From: Rhypophila decipiens | Taxonomy: Eukaryota; Ascomycota; Sordariomycetes; Sordariales; Naviculisporaceae | Reading direction: 5' to 3' | DNA: 64,000 nucleotides | Assembly: GCA_033297075.1 (NCBI GenBank) | Contig: MU858067.1 | Location: 186,001 to 250,000 of the forward strand | In this document: positions 45,774 through 57,363 of the stretch, piece after piece | Layout of the letters: every line of letters starts with the position of its first letter | How positions within the stretch are numbered: position 1 is the first letter of the stretch | The notes under the pieces: generated by a model | Database searches by the model: none | What the model saw: the letters and a program-made list of their open reading frames with translations, nothing else | Told to the model about the DNA's origin: nothing | Translations under genes and position numbers: made by a program

Positions 45774-48700
45774 ATGCTCGTGGCTCGACCTCGCCGCTAC
45801 CGGTCGTCGACCTCTACGTCGACTGCCCAGCAATCGAAAGCTGCCGAGGTCCTCCAGTCACTTCTTGACGGACTCGCGGCCGCTTCACGACCTTCCTCTA
45901 CCAGACAGTACCCCGAAATCGACGAGCTATTAGATCGAGCGAGGCAGATTCACCAACATATCGCAGCTGCGCAGCCCCCGTCGCCTCCTCAAGACGATTT
46001 CAGACATCTCCATGGCTTCCAGAGCCTCCTCAACGTCCTGCGGTCCTTCTCTGGGTACTACAACCCGCAAAAGCGTACAGAGTCGGAAAAGAGACGCCTC
46101 TTTGATCTGCTACACGTTGTTCTGGCAATAATATCGACCGCCTTTCGTGGACACCCTGGGAACCGGAAATATTTTCAAGACAGAGTCGAAGGCGGAGGAT
46201 GGGAGGCTTTGGAACAAATAATTGCCAGCATCGGCGTTGGAGGGAGTGATTCCGATCTCTGGACGAGTTGTCAGCTGTTTGGAAAGCTCCTTTCGTTTTC
46301 CTTGGACGATCAACGCCTGGACGAGCTATGTCGCTCTGTCTGCGCCCCTCCCAAGCACAGGACGTTCGCGAAAACCGAAGACAACGAAGACAACGAAGAC
46401 AACGACGACGAGAACTGTAAGCCGGCCGAGGTTGAGAAAGCGCAAACCGCGGGGGAGGATCAAGGCAAAATCTCTGAGCTCGAGCCTATCGAGGCAAAAC
46501 TGAAGGAAATCATAGGGCCGAACACGGTTATACAGAACCCAGAGATCATCCGCACGGTCGTTGGCTTCTGGGAGTCTATCCCGAGATCCCATGATGTGAC
46601 GCCAAATCCCATCTCCATGATAGTTCTGGAATCATTGTCTGCGGCTGCCTCTGCTTCATTCTTCAACCTCACAGCCTTGCATGGGACGGGCATCTTGTCC
46701 AGATTTATACGGCTGCTCTTTGCCCAGGACTGCATTCTCACCAAGGCGGAGCAAGAAAAGGCGCTGCCACTATGCAAGTCCTTGATGTATCTGGGCATTG
46801 ACCAACTGGCAGATGCCCAGTTCATCTTGTCTTGCCAGGATCCAGCTGCCTCGGAATTTGCGTTGAGCATGACCAAAAAGTACAATGGGCCGCCCTTTAT
46901 CGAGTTCGACCTCTCGCTCCACGGACATGCTTCTATTGAGCTTCCCAGCTTGGGCAGGGTATTCCCTCCACAGTCCTCTCCCGGCTACACCTTTACAGCC
47001 TGGGTGCGCATCGAAAGATTCGATCCCAATTCGCATACTACGCTTTTTGGCGTATTTGACTCGACCCAAACGTGCTTCCTGCTCGCGTATCTGGAGAAGG
47101 ATACAAAGAACTTCATCCTACAGACATCAGTCACATCCTCCCGTCCGAGCGTCAGGTTCAAATCAACCACGTTCAAGGAAAAGCAGTGGTACCATGTCGC
47201 CATCGTCCACCGACGGCCGAAGACGATGGTGACGAGCAAAGCGAGTCTCTATGTAAATGGAGAGTTTGCCGAACAGATACGCTCCTCCTACCCCAACCCG
47301 CCTCCCCTTTCCAACGGAAGCACGGAGAGCTTTGCGTCGTTCACCTCGAGCAACAACAAAAGCAACCCAGTGCAAGCGTTCTTGGGTACGCCGCGAGATT
47401 TGGCAACACAGCTTGGCCCAGGCCTTGTGTTTTCCAAATGGTCATTAGCTTCTGCTCATTTGTTCGAAGACGTGCTGAGTGATGACCTGCTTGCCGTACA
47501 CTTTCGCCTTGGGCCGCGTTACCAAGGGAACTTTCAGGATTGTCTTGGAGGATTCCAAACGTACGAGGCCTCGGCTGCTCTTGGACTCCGGAACGAGGTG
47601 TTCCATCCAGGCAAAGATGAGAACTCAGATATCCTGAAAGCCATACGGGACAAGGCCAGCACCATCGTGCCAGAGCACAAAGTTCTGTTTAGCACCTTCT
47701 CCCGTGCAGTTTTTCGGGCTGATGGCAAGTTTACAGAAACCATTCTCTTCAGATCCCTCTCGCGGACCTCGGCCAGCAATTTGTTACATTCCACAACAAA
47801 GAACGGGACGGCTGTCGCCATCAACGGGGCGGTGCCATGCATCAACGATGCGCTGATGCGTCCAACCGGTGTGGCGCTTCTCACGGGCGATCCTGTGCTT
47901 GCCACGCCGTTTTATTTTGATGACAATCTCTGGCGGCTAGCTGGCTTCACCCCTTTGGCTCTGAAATTGGTCGAACGAGCTTCCAGCTGTGAAGAGCTCG
48001 TAAGATCCGTCGAGTTGGTCTTGCACTGCATAGATAGCAGCTGGAGAAATAGCGAGGCCATGGAGAGAGACAGTGGATACGCAATCCTGAGTCTGCTGCT
48101 CAGGGCAAAACTCGGATATGGAGTCTCGTCTTCTGATAATCCGGCATGGCGCCTTGCGCTCTCTAACGATGCAAGAGACAGGTTGAGCTTCCAGCTACTC
48201 AGTCTGATTCTCAATTTTGTTGGCTACAACCATGCCGATCCGATAGACTCATTCATTGTGAATCCTCTGGCGTACCGCATCCTCTTGATAGACTTGGATG
48301 CTTGGCGTCGTTCTGCCTCGATCACTCAAGAGCTCTACTACAAACAATTCGTGACTTTTGCGGTGAAGAGCAAACATCACCAGTTCAACAGCCGCCGCCT
48401 ACTCCGGATGCGTACGTACTACGCTCAGGACGTGAGAGTTTATGTTACTGACGATGGTGATACAGGAATTATCAAGAGGCTCCTCGACGCCATGAAGGCA
48501 GAGACCATCTCGGAAGACACCTTGCCACACTTCTTGACATCTTTTGAAAGCCTTATCAGGTGCAACTACAATTCTGAAGTCCACCGTTCCCTCGCGCTTT
48601 TTATTACTTATGCCTTTCATATCCCCAATACCTCCATATCTCGAACTCCCAAACCTGGGTCGGCGAGCAGCCGGTCGGCCACGCCGGTTCCGAGACGACC

Positions 48701-51700
48701 GACCATCGAAATTACCCTCTCTTCCTCGACGAATGCGTCGCCGCTACTCACAAAAAAGAAACTAGGGATCAAGATCTTGGAGATGTACACTCGGCTGCTT
48801 TGTGAAAAGGATAACTTGGTAGATATCCGCAGGTTCGCGAAGACGGTCACAAACAAGGTGATATCTGACATTGGCTCAAAGAGAATGGAGTACATACTGA
48901 CGACCAGCCAGTGGATCCTCTACCTACTCGCCGAGGACGATCCAGAAATTGTTGTCTATGGCTGCAAGATTCTGGCCCGCCTGCTGGTGACGCAGCCACC
49001 AGCATACACGGCAAAGTTTGCTTCTAAAACTGGCGGCTTCTCCATCATGGCTTACCGCTTGAAGCACTGGTGGGATCTCTCCACTCTCTGGCCAATTCTG
49101 TTCGCCATCCTCTTTGGATACGATGTTGCCAACATCAACTTCGACAAGCCTTTTGACTTTTTCAGTCTTGTCGAGATATTTGGCAACAGTCGGGTCGTGT
49201 ACCCAGATGTGTTGCCTGTCATCACTTCTATGCTTGAACATGGTCTGAGGGACATTCTGAAATATCAGGATGACCCGGACTCTCCAGCAGCTGATTCCTT
49301 TAGATCGGCGACTGGCAACTTGGAAACAACACAAACAAGACCACGAGCTAGATCGATGGAACTGGGCAAGGCTCTGGAGCCGAGAAGTAAGTCTTGATCC
49401 TTTTGGGAGGAACTGTTCGGCCGTCGCTAACATTGACATTAGGAACCCGATTACCTGAAAAAGAGAGGATCTCGTCCTGTGCTAATGTCCTCCAGACCGT
49501 GGTCCGCTTCCTTTCGGATATGCATGCTCGTTCGGCTAGCTTCCGAGATTTTGCACTGTCTTCGGACTACGTCCGCCTGCTCTTGTCGGTCTTGTATCCC
49601 ATTATCGTCAGCGCTGATGCTGTTACTCCCGAGACTGAGCTGAACTCGAAGGATTCGGCCCTCAGTTTTGACGGAGGTGATGTCATAATCCGACCGGTGC
49701 CTGGATCTTCATCGACAGCTACTCCAATTGTTCGGACGGCAAATACCGTCTCAGCAGAGGCCTCTATTCCGTCTGCCGGAATGGGTCGCGGCACACCTCT
49801 TCGGAGACCCTCGTCTTTCATTATGGTGGCATCGCAACAGACCCCGCCGCGAGAGCCGCCCGTTCGGCTGAACCACGTCATGTCTCCCAAGAAAAAGTTT
49901 GCGACACAGCAAACCAGTAACGTTGTTCTCGAGGGAGTTCTGGAGCTGATCATTGCCGTTTTCAATGACCAGATATTGGCACGCAAGGAGTTTCCAGGCT
50001 TCGGGCTCTTCCTGAAGGTCCCGCCGGGGTTCCAAGAACACCAGGCCTATTTCGAGACATACGTCCTTCGAAATGCTATCACTCAGCTGGGTAATGCCGT
50101 ACAGCTGCACCTCAAGCAGCTTTCAGAGCCGCGGATCCTGCAGAACATGGCCCGCCTCTGCTTGCACATGGCCGAGGCCATCTTCGAGGGGTGGTTCATC
50201 AACGGCGCAGAGACCATGTATGAGTTCACGGGCACATTGTTGGAGTATCTGCAGCGGCCTGAGGTGGCCAACATGAAGAGCGTTCGCCTCTGTGGGGCTG
50301 CTGTCACAACAATCCGGACATCTTTCCTGAAGCTGACCCTCCTGAGACTGTCGGACATGGATGATCCGCAGACTTCGGACATGGAAGCCTTTTCTACCAT
50401 GGAAAAGCTTCTCTACTGGCAAACGGTTCTTCTCGGCTGTCTGTCAATGGAGGATGACTTTATGAAGCTGCTATGGTACCAGCTCTACAATAAGCTTGTT
50501 GATTCGCGTGAGCCTGTGAGGCTCATAGCAGCGTCAATCTGGCGCATAATGCTCGTCCAAAAGCCCGAGGAGTCGTCGTTGCTGTTCAGACAAACGATAA
50601 CACTAGATCAGCAACCGCTGGCCAGAGGCTTTAGGAAGTTGACCGAGCTGGACGATGGAGCCTTCCTTGAGTGGGTAGACCAGCATCGTCCCTCCCTTGA
50701 TGTTCTCTTCTTCGGCAGCATGTCCAAAACGTGGGAGCAATTTGTCAAGTTTGAGAACGAAAGAACCATAGACACGGGGAAGTCGAGACTCAAGAATCGG
50801 AAGGACCGCCTGAGGATATGGCATAATGAATCGCTCGAGCGAGAAAATGTCCTGCTGCGTCATGAGATGGCCAACCATGCATGGATGAAGAGCATTTACA
50901 TCACGGAGCATTATAAACACCAAAGACTCCTGCAGGACCAGCAGGACGATAACGCCTACCTCGCATCCACCTACGAGAAGATGGAGCGCGACTTGCGGCG
51001 ACCCGGTGCAGTGTTTAGCGAGTCTCAAGCCATCAAGTGGAAGCTCGACAGAACCGAAGGCCGCAATCGCATGCGTCTTCGCCTTCTCCCCGACTATCCG
51101 GCCCAACAGCAACCAGAATACCAACCTAAGCGAAAGATCGGGGACAATGTCTCGGCGTCGAGCTTGAGGTTGAATACCTCTGTGGGGGGTGTTCAGGGCG
51201 TTGGTGCCACTCCTGCGACTGCCATGCCTCCCATTGAGGTGGGCGGCGATGACACGAAGGACGAGGCGGATATTAATGCCGAGGCCGAGTCTGAACCGGC
51301 CGCATCCCAGGCAGATCAACAGAGTGTTGCACCCGAGGATGACTATGAGCTGGTTGAAGATCCCAACGACCCGGGCGGCGAAGATGGGTTTGAAGACAAG
51401 AACAGAAAGGTCATGAGACGGCTCCAACAGGGCGACTCTGTCCAGCACGTCTACAACATCTCCCGTATCATCGGCCTAGACGCGTCGGAGGGCATTTTGA
51501 TCGTCGGAAAGGACGCCCTGTACCTTATGGACAATCTCTTCCACAGCTCAGACGGGGAGATCATCAACGTGTGGCAGGCACCTCCAGAGGATCGTGATCC
51601 CTTCTCCATCATCATCGCCGGGGGCTCGAAACTGGGTGACGGACGCCAGAACCAGGTCCGTTTGGATCAGGCGTCACGGAGCTGGAGATGGCACGAGGTC

Positions 51701-53864
51701 CTTAGTATTTCGAAGCGCCGATTCCTGTTCCGCGACGTGGCAATAGAATTGTTCTTTACCGACGGACGAAGCTATTTGCTGACGGCAATGAACTCTACCA
51801 TGAGAGACGAAATCTACTCGAGGCTGGCTGGGAAAACTCCACACACCAACAGCGCCAATCTGCTTCCCAACCCGGAAGATGCGTGGCGACTCGAGGGACT
51901 CAAATTCAGCGAGGAGGCCCCTCAGACGTTCGGGGCCAAGTTTGGGAGCATATTCAATAGCTCTGCATGGAACCCCATGATGAGACGCTGGCAAAAGGGC
52001 GAGATATCCAACTTTCACTATCTCATGCTCGTCAATACCATGGCTGGAAGGACGTTTAATGACCTGACTCAATACCCCGTCTTCCCGTGGGTCTTGGCAG
52101 ACTATACCAGCGAAGAGCTTGACCTGAACAATCCTGCCACCTTTCGAGATCTCTCCAAGCCGATGGGTGCGCAGACCGCAAGCCGCACGGCGGATTTCAA
52201 TATGCGCTACCAGAGTCTGGCCGAGATTGGGGAGGTGCCATTTCACTACGGCACCCATTATTCGTCTGCGATGATAGTTTCGTCATATCTCATTCGGCTG
52301 CCACCCTTTGTGCAATCCTTCATTCTCCTGCAGGGTGGCACGTTTGACCACCCGGACCGTCTTTTCTACTCCATCGAAGGAACCTGGTCGTCGGCCTCTA
52401 GAGAGAATGGATCAGACGTGCGCGAACTCACCCCAGAATTCTTCTATCTCCCAGAGTTCCTCACAAACATAAACGGGTACAACTTTGGCGTCCGTCAAGG
52501 TGATGGTGGCCGCGTCGATAATGTCATCCTACCGCCATGGGCCAAGGGAGACCCCAAGATCTTTATCGCAAAGCACCGCGAAGCGTTAGAGAGCCCCTAC
52601 GTCAGCCAGCGTCTGCACCAGTGGATCGACCTAGTCTTTGGGTACAAGCAGCGAGGCGAGGCAGCAGTAGAGAACCTGAACGTCTTCCACCCACTCTCCT
52701 ACAAAGGCGCCAAAGACCTGGACAACATCACCGACCCTCAAGAGCGGGCCATTGCCACAGGTATAATACACAACTTTGGCCAAACCCCCCACCAGATCTT
52801 TACACGCCCACACCCAGCCCGCGAACACGATCGTTGTCCCATCAAGCGGCTAGACACATCCGTCTTTGCCCTGACCAGACTCCCCCACCCGCTCCTAGAA
52901 TCCCACGAGCGAGTGGCATCCCTCATCTACGTACCAAAGCTAGACCGTCTCCTCTGCGCAACGCCATTTCGTCTAAACCTCCCACCACAATACGACAAGT
53001 TCCTAGAATGGGGCTACGCAGACAACAGCATACGGTTCTTCTTCACCGACAACCGCAAACCAGCCGGTCTATTCGAGAACCTCCACATCGGGCAGATCTC
53101 AGCACTTGCTTTTGCGGACTCAAAAACCCTCATCACAGCAGGCGAGGATTGCGTAGTCTCAGTCTACACCGTCCAATCCTCGCCAGGCAAACCAGTCGAG
53201 CTCATCCAGAAGCAATCTCTGTTCGGGCACAAGACGCCTGTCACAACGATCGCAGTATCCAAAGCATACAGCACCTTTGTCACCGTCTCGCAGGACGGCA
53301 TATCTCTCCTGTGGGATCTAAACGGCCTGCAATTTATCCGGAAACTCCCCCTAGCAAGACCAGTCGAATGTGCCCGCATAAACGACGTCACCGGCGAAAT
53401 AATGCTCTGCTCTGGGCCCAATGTGCTGCTGTACACTCTCAACGGCGACCTGATAGTCGACCAGAACGTCTGCGCGGCAGAAGGCCACGACGATTACATA
53501 CACTCGTGCGCATTCTACGAAGGAAGCGGGAGCGAATGGCTTGAGAACTCGCTCATCTTTACGGGCCATAAGAGGGGACGAGTCAATGTCTGGCGCAAAG
53601 TGGTGGGCAAGAATGGACGCTGGATTTTGGAGTTTTTGAGGAGGTTGGATCATCTGGATGCTAGGAGTGTGGATGGGGGCAAGAATCTGGAGGCGGCGAT
53701 TACGTGTATTACTGTTATGCCGCAGTTGGTTTATACGGGGGATGAGGAGGGGAGGGTGGTAAGTTTTAATTTCCTTTGCTGATCTTGTTTGAGATTGATT
53801 GTGGTACTGACGAGTGCGGCCAAAACAACAGCACGAGTGGAACTTGGTTCAGCGGGAAAGGTGA
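45774..53864 (+). CDS. BEACH-domain protein (neurobeachin/LvsA/Bph1 family)
   Basis: Model join(45774..49386, 49443..53758, 53832..53864), 2653 residues, introns 56 and 73 nt. BEACH proteins are very large scaffolds in vesicle traffic, autophagy and lysosome/vacuole biology; yeast Bph1 is the relative. Order: helical N-terminal ARM-like region; concanavalin-A-like module (about 372-555; FTAWVRIERFDPNSHTTLFG); long helical middle; PH-BEACH (about 1855-2000); BEACH core (about 2030-2320), including WQKGEISNFHYLMLVNTMAG, PVFPWVLADY and the FHYGTHYSSA block; C-terminal WD40 repeats (about 2350-2650; DGISLLWDLNG, GRVNVWRK). The last exon encodes only HEWNLVQRER, which restores the expected WD40 end; without splicing the protein would stop after RVVSFNFLC. 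The ATG at 45774 is chosen because the frame extends upstream only to a GTG. Confidence 0.94.
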
Positions 53865-54694
53865 TGTTCGTTTTCTTGATTTGAGAAACGAGAACCATTA
53901 CGAGGTTCTACCGAGTGATAATAGGTATAGGTGTTCCAAGGAGGGTGAGGTCGCCATAACCTGACTTGGACATTCATTAGGAGGTCTGGGCAGCAGCACC
54001 TAAATTTAGCGTGTGTATTGGAAGTAAATAAGCGCATTTGTTTAGAGAGACATGAAGAAGAGGAGCAGAACAGCGTTGGATTATTTGCCTTTTTTTGGTG
54101 GTTGGCTGGCTTTTCAAGGCGTCTGATAAACATGAAAATGGGGATTTTTTGGTGGGATGGGAGGAAATCAAAGCTGCATGTTTCAGGGGCGTCTTTTTTT
54201 GCATGTACTTTTACCTATGTGTTTGTGCCTTGGTTTAAGGACCTGTCAAGTACTCGAGCGAATAGAAGTAGCGTACTGCTTCCACGATCATCATGGCAGC
54301 TGGTATTGGCACTATTGGTGAGTGTCATGTTGCGAGTCGGTGGTGGTCTTTCCATCCATAAACACGGCGGTACTTGTGTCTTTTTTGAACGACTTTCTTC
54401 TATTCCTTCCCGGCTGCTAACTCACAGTCCCGGTTCTTCTTCTGGTCGGGATTGTTCCATCGACGATATATACAGACAGCAGCATATCGAAATGCCCACC
54501 TCCCTGGGTAGCAGTAGATATGCGATACCCTCCCCATGTCCTTTCGTCCTCCCATCATCCCCTTTCCACCGGCGGCCTCTCTGGTATAACATACAATCAA
54601 TCCATTGGTTGTTTTCTGTCCCGTGATTCGTCGGCCTCGCGTCCGTCTATCTATCTCTTTTCTCTCCCATCTGCTCAGTTCAGTATCCTTGGGT
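53865..54694. other. Convergent 3' intergenic region
   Basis: 0.8 kb between the stop codons of the BEACH gene (+) and the complex I 9.5 kDa subunit gene (-). The small frames here have no supporting feature. Confidence 0.6.
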
Positions 54695-55083
54695 TCAGTT
54701 CGTCTCGGTCTCGTCACCGTAGCCTGTGAGCTTCTTCCTTGGGCCGGTAGGGACTACACATGCGAACGTCAGTTAGCTATAGGTGGAGCCGGAACATCAA
54801 CCAGATGAACAAATTCATGTTATCCCAGCGAACCACAACACACGGCAGGACAACCTGTCTGTCTCGCGCTTGAAAATGGTGCGTAAAACATACCGGGATA
54901 TGTCATGGGGATAGGAGGCGCATCATAATCGCCAAAGTAGCGCCGGACGGGAGGGACGATGAGGAGGTGGGCAGGGCCCAGGGCGCCGATGACGCACGAC
55001 CAGAAATACGAGGGCCTCTCGCGGGCTGACCACTTAAGGTAGCGGATCGGGCCGGCCCAGAATCGGGGGGTTGCTGCCGACAT
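54695..55083 (-). CDS. nuo9.5: NADH:ubiquinone oxidoreductase (complex I) 9.5 kDa subunit
   Basis: Model complement(54695..54753, 54894..55083), 82 residues, one 140-nt intron. Small accessory subunit of mitochondrial complex I known from Neurospora and other moulds. The sequence MSAATPRFWAGPIRYLKWSA, the membrane segment YFWSCVIGALGPAHLLIVPP, and RRYFGDYDAPPIPMTYP match that family. The true C terminus is supplied by exon 2 (VPTGPRKKLTGYGDETETN). Reading through the intron gives an unrelated tail that ends early. Length agrees with the family (about 80 residues). It shares a 670-bp divergent promoter region with the OST48 gene. Confidence 0.93.
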
Positions 55084-55753
55084 TTTTTTATATTTCTAAT
55101 GTTTTTGTCCGAGTTAGTTGACGTTCGGGTTGGTGGAGTGCGGGAGGTCCGTTGCAAGAGAGATATATCGAGGGGAACCGCTGGGGAGTTAACTGGTTGA
55201 CTGACTTTGGACTTGTTTGCTAGCAGCCCAAGCTTTCCTCTTCTCGTGTCGCTCGCTGTCACGTAGGTTTTTGCAAACCGGGATTGAGGGAGTTGGCAGG
55301 TTGTTGTTCGTTTTGCGTGTCCCGAGCTGTTCTTCGTTACGTAGCTGCGTGAGCAAGTCGCCGTGAAGCTGCTATAATCCGATGTTCAATTGCGGAGGAA
55401 CTCCGGCAAAACCCCCACACCCAGCTTCAAGCTCTGGGGGATTCAAGCAAGACAGGGGCCTAGCCACAGCATGCAGGAAGTGGGTCCTCGGCGGGCTAGG
55501 CCAGGTCCAGCCTTGGCAAAGGGCTACGTATGCTGAATTGGAGCTTGGACTTGGAAAGACGAGGCCAGAAACGCTTGAAGGTGAACAATTTCGAATACAG
55601 AAACAGACCTCCAAACCATTGACTGGTGTGGTGCATCTCTATGAAATTGAGACTTGTGCTGTCTCTTGTTATTTGTCGTCTCTGCCCTTTAGAGTAAGGA
55701 GCTAGAGGACTCTGGTTTTCGTTTTCGTTTTCAGTCGCCCAGCTCCCGCAAAG
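55084..55753. promoter_or_regulatory. Divergent promoter region, nuo9.5 (-) and OST48 (+)
   Basis: 670 bp between two start codons on opposite strands. A repeated TTTTCG pyrimidine-rich tract (about 55716-55735) sits just upstream of the OST48 ATG, as is common in fungal leaders. No specific factor site was assigned. Confidence 0.5.
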
Positions 55754-57363
55754 ATGAGGTCCCTCCTTTCATTTCTGGTATTGGCGTTTGTGTCAGTAGT
55801 GGCGGCCATCAGCACCACCGGCGACAGGCTGCTCGTTATACTGGACGACGTCGCAGACAAGGCGAACTATTCCAAGTTTCTGGGAGATCTAGAGAGTTAG
55901 TTCTACCTTGCAGAAGCCCCTGCGGTTGCGCACAACCGTCGCTGACCCCAATTCAAACAACAGCCAGAGGATTCAAGATCGCATTCGAGACCCCAAAGAG
56001 CGAGTCGCTATCCCTCTTCCACCTGGGCGAGAGGGCATATGATCATGTCATCTTCTTCCCTACCAAAATAAAGGGTACGTCTCGATACCTAGACTCGTCC
56101 AGTCCGCTCCGTTATTAACTCCTTCTCGTCCGCGCGCGCAGGTCTGGGCCCGAACCTCACACCCAACATCCTCCTCCAATTTCTCAATTCCAAGGGCAAC
56201 ATCCTCCTCACGCTCAGCTCGGAAACCACGGCGCCCACTGCGATTGTCTCCCTCCTCGACCAGCTCGAGATCCAACTGCCCGCCGACCGAACCGGCCTCG
56301 TGGTCGATCACTTCAACTACGACTCGGCGAACGCAGCGGAGAAGCACGACGTCTTGCTCCTCCCCACCCCCAAATCTATCCGCCCCGATGTCAAGAACTA
56401 CTTTGGTGCTGGCGCGGCCAAGGACGAGGTTCTTGCCTTCCCCCGTGGTGTCGCCGCTGCCCTCGGACCCGGCGAACTCCTCTCCCCTATCCTCCGTGCC
56501 CCGAGCACCGCGTACATATACAACCCCAAGGAACAAGGCGAGGTAGTCGATGACCTCTTTGGCGCAGGCGAGCAGCTCGCCCTGGTATCTACCTTCCAGT
56601 CTCGCAACTCTGCCCGATTCACCCTCGTCGGATCGGCCGAGATGCTCCAAGATGCCTGGTTCGACGCCAAGGTCAAGACTGTCGATGGCAAGGCTGCCAA
56701 GACCTTCAACAGGAACTTTGCCACGCAGGTCAGCGGCTGGACTTTCCAGGAGATTGGTGTCCTCCGTGTGAACTGGATCGAGCACCACCTTAACGAGGCG
56801 GGTGCTTCGAACGAGTCCAACCCGGAACTCTATCGCATCAACAACGACGTGGTAGGTTCCCCTTTTTGATTTCACAATCATAATACTACGGGCATAACTA
56901 ATCAGCTATCTCTTTCCTCCCCATGTAGACATACAGCATCTCCCTCTCAGAATACTCCTGGGCAGGCTGGTCAGCCTTCAAGGTCCCCGCAAAGGACGAG
57001 CTCCAGCTCGAGTTCTCCATGCTCTCCCCCTTCCATCGTCTCCCCCTCGCCCTCGATACTGCCAAGTCCTCCCCCGAGGCATCCGCCTATACCGTCTCGT
57101 TCAAGATCCCCGATCAGCACGGCATCTTCAACTTCAAGGTTAATTATAAGCGTCCCTTCTTGACCAACATCGAGGAGAAGAATACTGTATCCGTCCGTCA
57201 CATGGCGCACGACGAGTGGCCTCGTAGCTTTGTCATTAGCGGCGCGTGGCCTTGGATTGCGGGTATTGCTGCCACCGTTACCGGATGGCTTGGGTTCTGC
57301 GCGCTGTGGATGTATAGCGCCCCTGCTGGGAAGAAGGCGGGGATCGTCAAGAAGACGCAATAA
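55754..57363 (+). CDS. wbp1: Oligosaccharyltransferase 48 kDa subunit (OST48 / WBP1)
   Basis: Model join(55754..55895, 55964..56074, 56142..56851, 56929..57363), 465 residues, introns 67-77 nt. Essential subunit of the ER oligosaccharyltransferase that transfers the Glc3Man9GlcNAc2 glycan to Asn-X-Ser/Thr of nascent proteins. Signal peptide (SLLSFLVLAFVSVVAAIS); lumenal domain starting GDRLLVILDD, with HVIFFPTKIKGLGPNLTP and the GVLRVNWIEHHLNEAG block. One C-terminal membrane span (about 430-450; PWIAGIAATVTGWLGFCALW) is followed by a short cytosolic tail ending KKTQ. That is a KKXX dilysine ER-retrieval signal, as in yeast Wbp1. The first donor (GTTAGT) gives ETRGFKIAFET across the junction, consistent with the family. 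Length matches orthologues (430-470). Confidence 0.95.
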
